Numbered from the stretch's first letter, positions 57,031 through 63,390 are shown. The stretch: 64,000 nt of DNA from Methylobacterium iners (GCF_022179305.1 NZ_BPQP01000001.1:46218-110217), one strand, 5' to 3'. A program made the numbers and translations. The notes: a model not told the origin generated them from the letters alone.

Positions 57031-57312
57031 TCAGCGTCCGCTGCTAGAGCGGAGCGCTGCAAATTGGCGTGCCATTTCGGCGATTTGGTTCGCCGTCCTA
57101 GTGGCTACGTCGAAAGGGCTCTCGGGTGCCTCGCGCGAGAGACGCGGCGGGGCCATCGAGGCAAGCGTTGAGCGGAGGTCGCGGGGCTGCACCACGTCGG
57201 CGCCCGGCAGATGGGCGACGTAGGCGATGAGCGCGGCGGTCTGGCCGGCGACCTCGTCCAGGCGGGCCGCGATGGCTTCGAGCGTTTCCTCGGGCGAGCG
57301 GCGCTGGTTCAC
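57031..57312 (-). CDS. Helical protein downstream of RHH regulator (93 aa)
   Basis: MNQRRSPEETLEAIAARLDE then VAGQTAALIAYVAHLPGADV, with a C-terminal helix DVATRTANQIAEMARQFAAL. It overlaps the RHH gene by 4 bases in the same operon. Not recognised. The pairing has the shape of an antitoxin-toxin or regulator-effector pair, but no toxin motif is visible. Confidence 0.55.
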   Translation of the reverse strand: MNQRRSPEETLEAIAARLDEVAGQTAALIAYVAHLPGADVVQPRDLRSTLASMAPPRLSREAPESPFDVATRTANQIAEMARQFAALRSSSGR

Positions 57313-57458
57313 TTGAGATACCCCTTCGCTTTCAGCCAGTCGGACAGGATCTTCGCCACAAGGGACGAGATGGATCGTGCATCATCCGCAGCCGCCTTTG
57401 TGAGTGCGGCGCGGATGTCCGGCTCAAGCCTGATCCCGAGTGGAGTTGTTTTTGCCAT
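57309..57458 (-). CDS. Ribbon-helix-helix regulator (49 aa)
   Basis: From ATG 57458: TPLGIRLEPDIRAALTKAAA then DDARSISSLVAKILSDWLKA. One strand and two helices make an Arc/CopG-type RHH fold. Such dimers bind pairs of short sites in the major groove. Inverted repeats over its own promoter 12-50 bases upstream are the likely targets. The frame extends upstream to 57500 but that part covers the operator. Confidence 0.8.
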   Translation of the reverse strand: MAKTTPLGIRLEPDIRAALTKAAADDARSISSLVAKILSDWLKAKGYLK

Positions 57459-57469
57459 GGCTGCAAAGC

Positions 57470-57512
57470 GACTACAAACGTAGTTGACATTAGAAGTCAA
57501 CTGTAGTCATAT
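57470..57512. promoter_or_regulatory. Divergent overlapping promoters with nested operator
   Basis: Leftward: TTGACT (57500-57495), 18 bases, TGTAGT (57476-57471). Rightward: TTGACA (57484-57489), 17 bases, TCATAT (57507-57512). Between and over them are nested inverted repeats, AGTTGAC/GTCAACT (57482-57488, 57496-57502) and GACTAC/GTAGTC (57470-57475, 57503-57508). One bound RHH repressor would cover both promoters. Confidence 0.75.
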
Positions 57513-57596
57513 CGTAGCTGCAAACGCAAGCGGCCGAACGAGGTGCTGGTAACACCCCGGTCGGCCTAACCACCACCGATCCGCGGGAGATCGACA

Positions 57597-58016
57597 ATGG
57601 CTGACCGTGCCACTAGCACGTCTCGGCGAGCGCTACTCTCTGGCCTCGCCGTTGCTCCACTACTCACCGTCCCGACGGCCGCGTCAGGGGCACACCCTGA
57701 CGGCGCGCTCCTCGCGATGGAGCCGATCATCGAGGCGATCTGGTCTGAGACCGATCTGCTAGTCCGTGAACACTGCAAGGCAGAAAACGCCTACTTCCAG
57801 GACCGGACGCCTGACACTCTCGCGGCCAACCAGGCTGCAGCTATCGCCTACTTCGAATCAGACCGCCGGCTCCTCACAGCCTGCCGCTCCCTGGCGAAGC
57901 TGCAGGCCACCACGCTCGATGGACTGATCTGCAAGGCACGGTTGACCGTCCACGAAGACGAAGACCTCGTCGAGAGCATCGTCGCCGACCTGATCGCGAT
58001 GGGGGCTCGGTCCTGA
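57597..58016 (+). CDS. Tat-signal secreted protein (139 aa)
   Basis: The N-terminus TSRRALLSGLAVAPLLTVPT is a twin-arginine signal (SRRALL) followed by a cleavable hydrophobic core, so the folded protein should be exported by Tat. The mature part is helical: MEPIIEAIWSETDLLVREHC, LAANQAAAIAYFESDRRLLT and EDLVESIVADLIAMG. It is the first gene of the module facing the RHH regulator. Function unknown. Confidence 0.72.
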   Translation: MADRATSTSRRALLSGLAVAPLLTVPTAASGAHPDGALLAMEPIIEAIWSETDLLVREHCKAENAYFQDRTPDTLAANQAAAIAYFESDRRLLTACRSLAKLQATTLDGLICKARLTVHEDEDLVESIVADLIAMGARS

Positions 58017-58546
58017 TGGCGGCGCTCCACTTCAAGGCGCCGAGCCCGCGCGACCTCGTCGCCGACGCTGCGAAGCAAGCCTTCGAGGAGGCTGGCGGTG
58101 ACGTGCGCGCTGCGACCGCGAAGCTCGAAGCGCGGGTGCGCGCCGAGTACGGCTTGCGGGAAGCCCTGACCGATCCGCTGATCTCGAACGCCTGCTACGA
58201 AGCGGTCCGTCGGCAGGTCCAGGGCGCGCGCAAGGCAGTCTGGAACCCTCCGGCTCGCACGGAGAAGTTCACGCCCTCGAAGGTGTCCGGAGCCTACCGG
58301 GTGACGCAGCTCGCGGCTGGGACGCTGCTGATGTTCCCGTTGCCCGGCGGCAAGAAGCTCGGCGACGCGACCCGCGAGGAGATCAGCGCCGCGGCGAGCT
58401 TCTACGAAAGCCAAGCCGAGGACATGGGCACGAAGGCTCGCTGGCTGCGGCTCGTCGCCCAGTCCATGCCCACGACCGCGACGGCCGGCGACGTGCTGAC
58501 CGACGGTCGCCTTCGCGAGCTGCAGGAGGCGGCCCGTGTTGGCTGA
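58016..58546 (+). CDS. Protein of unknown function next to IS110-like gene (176 aa)
   Basis: One-base overlap with the Tat-protein stop. Helical N-terminus (DLVADAAKQAFEEAGGDVRA). A beta segment follows (SGAYRVTQLAAGTLLMFPLP). Then EEISAAASFYESQAEDMGTK and ARWLRLVAQSMP. It overlaps the next gene by 11 bases. It may be a partner of that gene. Confidence 0.6.
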   Translation: MAALHFKAPSPRDLVADAAKQAFEEAGGDVRAATAKLEARVRAEYGLREALTDPLISNACYEAVRRQVQGARKAVWNPPARTEKFTPSKVSGAYRVTQLAAGTLLMFPLPGGKKLGDATREEISAAASFYESQAEDMGTKARWLRLVAQSMPTTATAGDVLTDGRLRELQEAARVG

Positions 58547-59312
58547 GAATTCAGAGATCGGCGTCCGCGCCGATGGCGAGAGCGGCCACGCACAGCCTGG
58601 TATCCATGCTACGAGTGCCGCTCTCGCCGCCCCGATCGCCGAGCTGCGCGAGCAATGGCGTCGCCGGCAGGCTTGGCACCGCGCAGAAAAGGCCCTGACG
58701 CTGCAGGCTAAGGCCCTATGCCGCCGCCTCGCAGAGGGCGGCGACAAAGCCGAGGCCGATCGCATCTACAAAGCCGCGCTCGGCACCGGCTCGCACCAGA
58801 TGGCGGACGTGGCACTCGCCGCGATCTTCCCGCTCACGGAGGCTCGCGACGGCATCGCAAAGCACCGGGCGACCGTGGAGAAGCGCTTGGTGAAGCTCGC
58901 CAAGGTGCTCCCGGTGGCCCCGTGGGTCGAAGAGACCCGCGGCGTTGGCCTGCTCTCTCTGGCAGCGATCGTCGGCGAGGCAGGCGACCTGTCCGCCTAC
59001 GCGAACCCTGCAAAGCTGTGGAAGCGAATGGGCCTGGCCGTAATGCCCGACGGCGGCCGGCAGCGACGCGTCGGCGGCGTCGAGGCGCTGGATCATGGGT
59101 ACAGCCCGGCGCGGCGCTGCGTGATGTGGAACCTCGGCGCGTGCATCGTGAAGGCCGGCGGGCCTCTCAAGGCGGTCTACGATGCCCGGAAGCTCTACGA
59201 GGCCGACCGCGTCGAGACGAAGGCCCATGCCCACAACCGGGCACAGCGCTACCTGGAGAAGAGGTTTCTTCGGGACCTCTGGTCGGCTTGGAGGCGCGCG
59301 TCGCCCTGTTGA
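58536..59312 (+). CDS. Stand-alone IS110-type transposase C-terminal domain protein (258 aa)
   Basis: Residues 1-125 are helical and do not show the DEDD (RuvC-like) catalytic domain of IS110 enzymes. Residues 125-255 match the IS116/IS110/IS902 C-terminal domain: WVEETRGVGLLSLAAIVGEA, GDLSAYANPAKLWKRMGLAV, ARRCVMWNLGACIVKAGGPL then KAVYDARK and HNRAQRYLEKRFLRDLW. Where the active Ser-Gly would lie I read DGGR, so it is probably not a recombinase. GTG start. It may bind structured RNA or DNA. Confidence 0.7.
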   Translation: MLAENSEIGVRADGESGHAQPGIHATSAALAAPIAELREQWRRRQAWHRAEKALTLQAKALCRRLAEGGDKAEADRIYKAALGTGSHQMADVALAAIFPLTEARDGIAKHRATVEKRLVKLAKVLPVAPWVEETRGVGLLSLAAIVGEAGDLSAYANPAKLWKRMGLAVMPDGGRQRRVGGVEALDHGYSPARRCVMWNLGACIVKAGGPLKAVYDARKLYEADRVETKAHAHNRAQRYLEKRFLRDLWSAWRRASPC

Positions 59313-59326
59313 GCCGACGGGCGTTC
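59309..59326 (+). repeat. TTGA-CCGACGG motif, copy 4
   Basis: TTGAGCCGACGGGCGTTC begins on the stop of the IS110-like gene and matches copy 3 exactly. Confidence 0.6.
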
Positions 59327-59473
59327 CACCGTAGAACCGTAGCCTGCCGGCAATGGCTGGCGGCCCCCGACATTCAGATTCGAGATCTCTGCGGCGCAGG
59401 CCGTGGAGAAGCCGGGCCGGCCGATCGTAGAGTGCTGCCCTGAGAACGGTTGCCGTGCCCGGCACCAATTCGA

Positions 59474-59497
59474 GAAGGGCCGGAAATTTTCCGGACC
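59474..59497. repeat. Palindromic repeat, copy 2
   Basis: GAAGGGCCGGAAA, then T, then TTTCCGGACC, matching the copy at 23343 except the middle base. It is in the 288-base gap before the tail fibre gene, which otherwise holds only the TTGA motif and a terminator. Confidence 0.6.
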
Positions 59498-59556
59498 TTG
59501 CCACCCATTGGGTAGCGAAACTTTCGCACCCCTCCCGACCCCGATCACTCGCTACG

Positions 59557-59590
59557 AGGCCGCCCCGCAAGGGCGGCCTTTTCCGTTTTG
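59557..59590 (+). terminator. Rho-independent terminator before the tail fibre gene
   Basis: AGGCCGCCC-CGCAA-GGGCGGCCT (59557-59579; loop 59566-59570) followed by TTTCCGTTTT. It isolates the RHH module from the fibre and lysis genes. Confidence 0.87.
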
Positions 59591-59600
59591 GAGGCCGCCT

Positions 59601-60341
59601 GTGTCCACTCTCATCGATCGTTTGGCCGGCGTCTCCGACGGGCTCGGCCACAAAGCCCCCGCGATGTGCGCCTCGACGGGCCCGCTGGTCCTCTCGGGCC
59701 TGCAGATGGTCGACGGCTTCCAACAGGTCGAGGGTCCGAAGGGACGGACGCTGGTCAAGGACCAGACGAACCCGGTCGAGAATGGGTTGTACGATCCGTC
59801 ATCCGGTCCCTGGACGCGGTGCCTCGACTTCAACGGCGCGCGCGACGCGGTCAACGGCACCCAGGTCGTCGTGGCCGGCGGCAGTCAGGTCGGCGCCGTG
59901 TTCCAGGCCTGGTTCGACCCGCCGTTCATCATCGGCCAGTCGGGGATCACGTTCAGACCCGCGAATGGCGTGGTCTCCACCGCCCCGTGGACGGCCTACA
60001 CGCCCGTCGTGACGGCCGCGGTCGGAGCCTTGGACGCCTACACGTCGAGCGCCCGGTACGTCATCGAGGGCAAGCGGCTCCACATTTCGCTGAATATCCG
60101 CATCCCAGCGAACGGCGTCGGTACCGCCGACGGACCACTCCGCGTCGCACTCCCGCCTGGCGTCGTGATTGCGGGGTTCTGCGTCGGCTGGGGCCGTGAC
60201 AACGCCGCGGGCGGCGGCGAGATGCTCCAGGCATTTGGGGGAGGCGGCGACACTCAGCTCCTCATCTATGTCTACGACAATACTTCGCCCGCGCGTAACG
60301 GCGCCGACCTCTACTTGGGGGTCACCACCGAGATCGTCTGA
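59601..60341 (+). CDS. Tail fibre-like protein (246 aa)
   Basis: I use the GTG at 59601 with GGAGG upstream; the frame before it runs through the terminator. The segment RTLVKDQTNPVENGLYDPSS then GPWTRCLDFNGARDAVNGTQ is a repeat-type unit common in phage fibres. The C-terminal half is beta-rich (RYVIEGKRLHISLNIRIPAN; DTQLLIYVYDNTSPARN). It is probably a receptor-binding or fibre-tip protein. Confidence 0.75.
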   Translation: MSTLIDRLAGVSDGLGHKAPAMCASTGPLVLSGLQMVDGFQQVEGPKGRTLVKDQTNPVENGLYDPSSGPWTRCLDFNGARDAVNGTQVVVAGGSQVGAVFQAWFDPPFIIGQSGITFRPANGVVSTAPWTAYTPVVTAAVGALDAYTSSARYVIEGKRLHISLNIRIPANGVGTADGPLRVALPPGVVIAGFCVGWGRDNAAGGGEMLQAFGGGGDTQLLIYVYDNTSPARNGADLYLGVTTEIV

Positions 60342-60362
60342 CGATCTGACGCTTTGCACCAT

Positions 60363-60387
60363 AGCCCGCCTCGCGCGGGCTTTTTTT
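60363..60387 (+). terminator. Rho-independent terminator after the tail fibre gene
   Basis: AGCCCGC-CTCGC-GCGGGCT followed by an unbroken T run to 60387. The most canonical terminator in the window. Confidence 0.93.
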
Positions 60388-60408
60388 ATGTCTGGAGCAC
60401 CCCGCACC

Positions 60409-60633
60409 ATGAAACTCAGACACGACTGGCGGGCGCTCGTGCGCCACGCCTGGAGCCTCCGGCTGTCCGCTCTCGCGACGGTCCTCTCCGGCGCTGAGGT
60501 CGCGATCGGCGTCTTCGCCAGCGACCCGCCCATCCCGCGCGGCGCCTTCGCGGCTCTTGCGCTCTTCGTGACGGTCGCCGCCGGCGGCGCGCGCCTGGTC
60601 GCCCAGAAACCACTCTCGGAGGACGCCGAATGA
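60409..60633 (+). CDS. Holin-like membrane protein (74 aa)
   Basis: From ATG 60409: basic start MKLRHDWRALVRHAWS, then LRLSALATVLSGAEVAIGVF and AFAALALFVTVAAGGARLVA, two membrane helices. It directly precedes the endolysin with a 4-base overlap. The pattern resembles the small phage family DUF7940. By position it is the best holin or pinholin candidate. Confidence 0.72.
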   Translation: MKLRHDWRALVRHAWSLRLSALATVLSGAEVAIGVFASDPPIPRGAFAALALFVTVAAGGARLVAQKPLSEDAE

Positions 60634-61115
60634 GCCGCCTGACCAGCAAGAAGATGTGGGGCGGAGCGCTCACAGCCACGGCCGCCGGCGTGTTGGCGAC
60701 GATGACGGTCACCAAGGACGAGGGCGTGCGCCTCAAGGCCTACCGGGACATCGTCAACGTGCCGACGATATGCATCGGCGAGACCAAGGGCGTGAAGATG
60801 GGTGACGTCTACACGCGCGAGCAGTGCGAGGCGATGTTGCTGCGTCGTCTGGACGAGTTCGCCGGCAAGGTCGAGCACTGCATCAAGAAGCCGATGAGCG
60901 ACAAGGTCCTCGTGGCCTTCACCGGGCTTGCCTACAACATCGGGTCGGGCGGCTTCTGCAAGTCGACGACGGTGCGCCTCTACAACGAGGGCCGCTACGC
61001 CGAGGCCTGCCACGCCATGACCCGGTTCAACCGGGCCGGCGGGCGCGTCATCCCGGGCCTGGTGTCCCGGCGCAAGCGCGAGGAGGCCATGTGCCTCGAG
61101 GGGATCAAGGCATGA
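60630..61115 (+). CDS. GH24 endolysin with N-terminal signal-anchor
   Basis: A 161-residue lysozyme. The T4-lysozyme triad spacing Glu-8-Asp-5-Thr is exact: DEGVRLKAYRDIVNVPT. Other family signs are ICIGETKGV, LVAFTGLAYNIGSGGFCKST and RFNRAGGRVIPGLVSRRKRE. Residues 11-28 (GGALTATAAGVLATMTVT) are a weakly hydrophobic SAR-type anchor, suggesting export without a classic holin hole. Confidence 0.9.
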   Translation: MSRLTSKKMWGGALTATAAGVLATMTVTKDEGVRLKAYRDIVNVPTICIGETKGVKMGDVYTREQCEAMLLRRLDEFAGKVEHCIKKPMSDKVLVAFTGLAYNIGSGGFCKSTTVRLYNEGRYAEACHAMTRFNRAGGRVIPGLVSRRKREEAMCLEGIKA

Positions 61116-61552
61116 TCCCCGCTCTCGCCTTCCTGCAGAACGCCTGGACCGCGTTCTCGCCCATCGCGGCGATCGCCGGCCTCTCGGGCATTGGCCTGCT
61201 GGTGCTCGCCTTCGTCGGCCTGTCCTGGCTCCCCGGCTTCCTGAAACGTCCGCTGATCTTCGCGGGCGTGGTCCTGATCGCCGGCGCCGCGATCTACCAG
61301 GCCGGCCAGGCCAAAGGCGCTCACGACGCCTTCGCCCGCGACGCCGCCCGGGCGCTCGCGGCCGAGAAGACCCGCACCGCGATCGCCAAGGACATCACCG
61401 ACCGGGTCTCGATCCAGGCGGTGCGCGACCTCGCCGAGATCCAGGCCACCAACAAGAAGCTCCAGGGGATCAACGATGTGCTCGCCAAGGATTCGGAGCG
61501 GGATCGCCGCTGCACTACTCACGACGACGCTCGCCGGCTGCGTGACCTCTGA
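61112..61552 (+). CDS. i-spanin (Rz-like, 146 aa)
   Basis: ATGA overlap with the endolysin. Two hydrophobic segments near the start (IAAIAGLSGIGLLVLAFVGL; PLIFAGVVLIAGAAIY) then a periplasmic coiled coil (AARALAAEKTRTAIAKDITD; LAEIQATNKKLQGINDVLAK). The o-spanin starts inside its 3' end in another frame. Confidence 0.83.
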   Translation: MIPALAFLQNAWTAFSPIAAIAGLSGIGLLVLAFVGLSWLPGFLKRPLIFAGVVLIAGAAIYQAGQAKGAHDAFARDAARALAAEKTRTAIAKDITDRVSIQAVRDLAEIQATNKKLQGINDVLAKDSERDRRCTTHDDARRLRDL

Positions 61553-61790
61553 CGGTCCGGCCGTCGTCGATCCGTTGGCGCCGAGCCACCGGATCACGCT
61601 GCCGGCACCGCCCGAGGGCGTCGCCGAGTGTCTGCGCCAGGCCTTCCCCGAGATCCCCGATCGCGCCCTGACCAAGGGCGACGTCGTTCGGATCATCGGG
61701 GCGGCAAAGGTCCTGGACCGATCAAAGACCGCCTGCGGCGCCCGCGCCGTGACTTGGATCGAAGCGGTACGGCGCGAGCTCGCCCGCTGA
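61476..61790 (+). CDS. o-spanin (Rz1-like lipoprotein, 104 aa)
   Basis: Begins within the i-spanin gene. Signal and lipobox SGIAAALLTTTLAGC, with lipid attachment expected at the Cys. The mature part starts VTSDGPAVVDPLAPSHRITL, Pro-rich as in Rz1. With the i-spanin it joins inner and outer membranes at lysis. Longer than many o-spanins because of an added helical end. Confidence 0.83.
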   Translation: MCSPRIRSGIAAALLTTTLAGCVTSDGPAVVDPLAPSHRITLPAPPEGVAECLRQAFPEIPDRALTKGDVVRIIGAAKVLDRSKTACGARAVTWIEAVRRELAR

Positions 61791-61830
61791 TCCACCATCC
61801 CAACCCCACCCCCGCAGGGGGAGGTGGTCT

Positions 61831-61928
61831 CGTTAATTTCCGGCGCCTCGATCGTGAGGGCAGAAATTAACGTGCCTCCATGAGAGGCAAGCCGCTTTGG
61901 CTTTCACAATCATCGGCTCGTGAGAGCC
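61831..61928. repeat. Cluster of hairpins in a non-coding gap
   Basis: Three perfect inverted repeats lie in tandem: CGTTAATTTC/GAAATTAACG (61831-61840, 61863-61872), TGCCTC/GAGGCA (61873-61878, 61884-61889), and GGCTC-GTGA-GAGCC (61915-61928, GNRA loop). The first is AT-rich for the region. The gap 61791-61980 has no gene. It may be a structured leader of the following gene. Confidence 0.5.
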
Positions 61929-61980
61929 AACCCGCGCGACCGGAACGCCGGCGCGCCACAGGCCTTGGGGGCCCGATGAC

Positions 61981-62424
61981 ATGACCACCGCAGCACCGCA
62001 CGTCGACTCTCGCCTGTCGACGCTGGAAACCCGCGTCGAAGGCTTGGCGGGTTCCATGAAGACCGTCGCCGACGCCGTGAACGGCATCCGGGACAAGCTC
62101 GACCAACGCGGGCAGACCCCGTGGGGCGTGATCTGGTCGGCCGTCGGCGTCGGAATGACGGTCCTAACAATGGTCGGGGGCCTGGCCTATTGGCCGATCA
62201 ACACCGGAATTTCAGAGCTCAAGCACGGGATCGTTGCGCTCCAGGAGCGGAGCGACAAGCGCCTCGAGGGGCTTGCCACGACACAGGTCACCCGGGCCGA
62301 GCATGAAGTCCACTGGCGGATGCAGGAGCGGCTCTACGATTTCCAGCGAGACCGCATCGCCCGTGTCGAGAAGCGGCTCGAGCTGCGTCTCGATCGCCTC
62401 GAGCGCCCGCACTTCAAGGAATAA
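61981..62424 (+). CDS. Membrane-anchored coiled-coil protein (147 aa)
   Basis: The N-terminus has helical heptads (HVDSRLSTLETRVEGLAGSM; KTVADAVNGIRDKLDQ). One membrane segment follows (WGVIWSAVGVGMTVLTMVGG). Then a long basic coiled coil (VEKRLELRLDRLERPHFKE). Placed after the lysis genes, it may be a lysis accessory or exclusion protein. Not a known family to me. Confidence 0.65.
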   Translation: MTTAAPHVDSRLSTLETRVEGLAGSMKTVADAVNGIRDKLDQRGQTPWGVIWSAVGVGMTVLTMVGGLAYWPINTGISELKHGIVALQERSDKRLEGLATTQVTRAEHEVHWRMQERLYDFQRDRIARVEKRLELRLDRLERPHFKE

Positions 62425-62460
62425 TCCACCGTCTGTCCACCGTCGGTCCACAGGCCGGCT

Positions 62461-62496
62461 GCGCCCGGGGCTCAGGCCTCGGGCGCTTTTTTCGTT
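62461..62496. terminator. Bidirectional terminator at the end of the late region
   Basis: GCGCCCG (62461-62467) and CGGGCGC (62480-62486) with TTTTTTCGTTTT after it. The stop codon of the leftward GIY-YIG gene (62472-62474) lies in the loop. Confidence 0.85.
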
Positions 62497-63116
62497 TTAG
62501 CCTTCATCGCAGGAGGGCTGTACGGCTTTTGCGTTGAGACCGGGCGAGCGCTGGCGACCTCCAGCACTCGCGCACTGCCCCGCAATCTCTTCTTCGCTGG
62601 GGGAGGGGATGCAGCGATCGGCGCCTCGATCGGACGAACGCCTAGGAGGGTATCAAGCTCCTCAGCCGCGGCTGCTCGCATCGCAGCCGCCAACGCTGGG
62701 GATCGGGCGAACCACTCGCCAATCATACGGCTCTCGGCAAGGTGGAGGTGCAGCCGGAGTTCCAGGGAGTGATGCGCCGGGCAGCTCTCGATCACGGCGA
62801 GGCGGTAGGGGCATCCGACCTGGACGTTAGCGAGGCGCATGTAGAGCGACGCACCTGAGTACCCGACTTTCACGGGATAGCTTAAATCGTCAGGTCGCGA
62901 GATGAAGTAGATGTGTCCGTTTGGGTAGCGGTGGCGACGCCGCTTCACGCGCTTCCGGGTCTCATCATAGGCCGCGAGCATTTCCTCCGCCTTAGCTCGC
63001 TCATTCTCAGCGCATCCGGTCGAGACCTCGCCCTCGCGAAATCGGATGACCCACCGAGGAGCGCTTCCCCGCTTTGTCCGGAGGTACAAGCGCGGGGGCA
63101 AACCAGGGCGTCCCAT
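62472..63116 (-). CDS. GIY-YIG nuclease-domain protein with integrase-like N-terminus (214 aa)
   Basis: Residues about 8-50 (PRLYLRTKRGSAPRWVIRF; STGC; AEEMLAAY) match the N-terminal arm-type segment of the prophage integrase. Residues 66-150 are a GIY-YIG domain of the Mug113/T5orf172 kind. It has HIYFI (GIY), VKVGYS (YIG), the conserved Arg in YMRLANVQVG, and Glu in GEWF. The tail is Lys/Pro-rich. The gene begins 96 bases inside attR and is read leftward, away from the host tRNA. It could cut DNA at or near sites the N-terminal part reads. Confidence 0.75.
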   Translation of the reverse strand: MGRPGLPPRLYLRTKRGSAPRWVIRFREGEVSTGCAENERAKAEEMLAAYDETRKRVKRRRHRYPNGHIYFISRPDDLSYPVKVGYSGASLYMRLANVQVGCPYRLAVIESCPAHHSLELRLHLHLAESRMIGEWFARSPALAAAMRAAAAEELDTLLGVRPIEAPIAASPPPAKKRLRGSARVLEVASARPVSTQKPYSPPAMKAKTKKAPEA

Positions 63117-63154
63117 GGGGTTTCCGGGGAGAGATCAGGGGGTAAGCCCAGATA
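63117..63154. promoter_or_regulatory. Possible integrase arm sites near attR
   Basis: GGGGTTTCC (63117-63125) and CCCAGATA (63147-63154) match elements near attL at 8649 and about 8687 (the latter inverted). Short matches only. Confidence 0.25.
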
Positions 63155-63211
63155 CTACTCCACTCCCCAGAAACAACACAGGGCAAACCACTGTAACGAC
63201 TATGAAAGTAA

Positions 63212-63256
63212 CGGTGGGCGGTGACGGGCTCGAACCGCCGACCCTCTCCGTGTAAA
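63212..63256. other. Prophage attR core (within tRNA-Val)
   Basis: These 45 bases are identical to attL. They run from the base triplet after the tRNA discriminator to the anticodon loop. The crossover therefore probably lies in the anticodon stem-loop, and the tRNA stays whole at this end. Confidence 0.92.
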
Positions 63257-63287
63257 GGAGACGCTCTACCAACTGAGCTAACCGCCC
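63215..63287 (-). tRNA. tRNA-Val(TAC)
   Basis: A 73-base cloverleaf on the minus strand: acceptor GGGCGGT/ACCGCCC, D arm with AGCTCAGTTGGTAGAGC, anticodon loop TTTACAC reading TAC, T arm with GGTTCGAGCCC. The three bases after discriminator A are CCG, so CCA is not encoded. It is the integration target of the prophage and of the older scar. Confidence 0.95.
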
Positions 63288-63301
63288 TGACCGCGCCGGC
63301 T

Positions 63302-63330
63302 TGGTAGCGGAAGGGGCGCGCGCGGCGCAA
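63302..63330 (-). promoter_or_regulatory. Promoter of tRNA-Val
   Basis: On the minus strand TTGCGC (63330-63325), 17 bases, CTACCA (63307-63302), 14 bases before the tRNA. Spacing is right although both boxes are imperfect. Confidence 0.5.
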
Positions 63331-63362
63331 CCCCTCGCGCGCTCCGGCGGCCCGTTCATGCG

Positions 63363-63390
63363 AAAAGGCCCCGGGGTGCACCCCGGGGCC
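63363..63390 (-). terminator. Rho-independent terminator of lon
   Basis: A perfect 24-base palindrome (63367-63390; centre GTGCAC) is followed on the minus strand by TTTT. It lies 28 bases after the lon stop codon. Confidence 0.85.

Larger units (their letters stand above)
8548..63256. mobile_element. Temperate podovirus prophage in tRNA-Val (about 54.7 kb)
   Basis: The ends are the 45-bp direct repeats at 8548-8592 and 63212-63256. Inside are the integrase, a divergent repressor/Cro immunity region, recombination and replication genes, both terminase subunits, portal, scaffold, capsid, podovirus-type tail and internal virion proteins, endolysin and spanins. The tail gene set has no tape measure and no sheath, and has large internal proteins, so a short-tailed virion is expected. 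No structural gene looks broken. Confidence 0.93.

Noticed and set aside
57031-57458. Toxin-antitoxin pair
   Set aside because: The RHH protein and operator fit an antitoxin, but the partner has no RelE, MazF, PIN or other toxin motif, so I do not call it one.
8548-63256. Diversity-generating retroelement, considered because the gene order recalls phage BPP-1
   Set aside because: No reverse transcriptase motif and no template/variable repeat pair was seen near the spike or fibre genes.
8548-63256. T7-like phage with its own RNA polymerase
   Set aside because: No single-subunit RNA polymerase or DNA polymerase gene is visible; the early region is lambda-like, with repressor and integrase.
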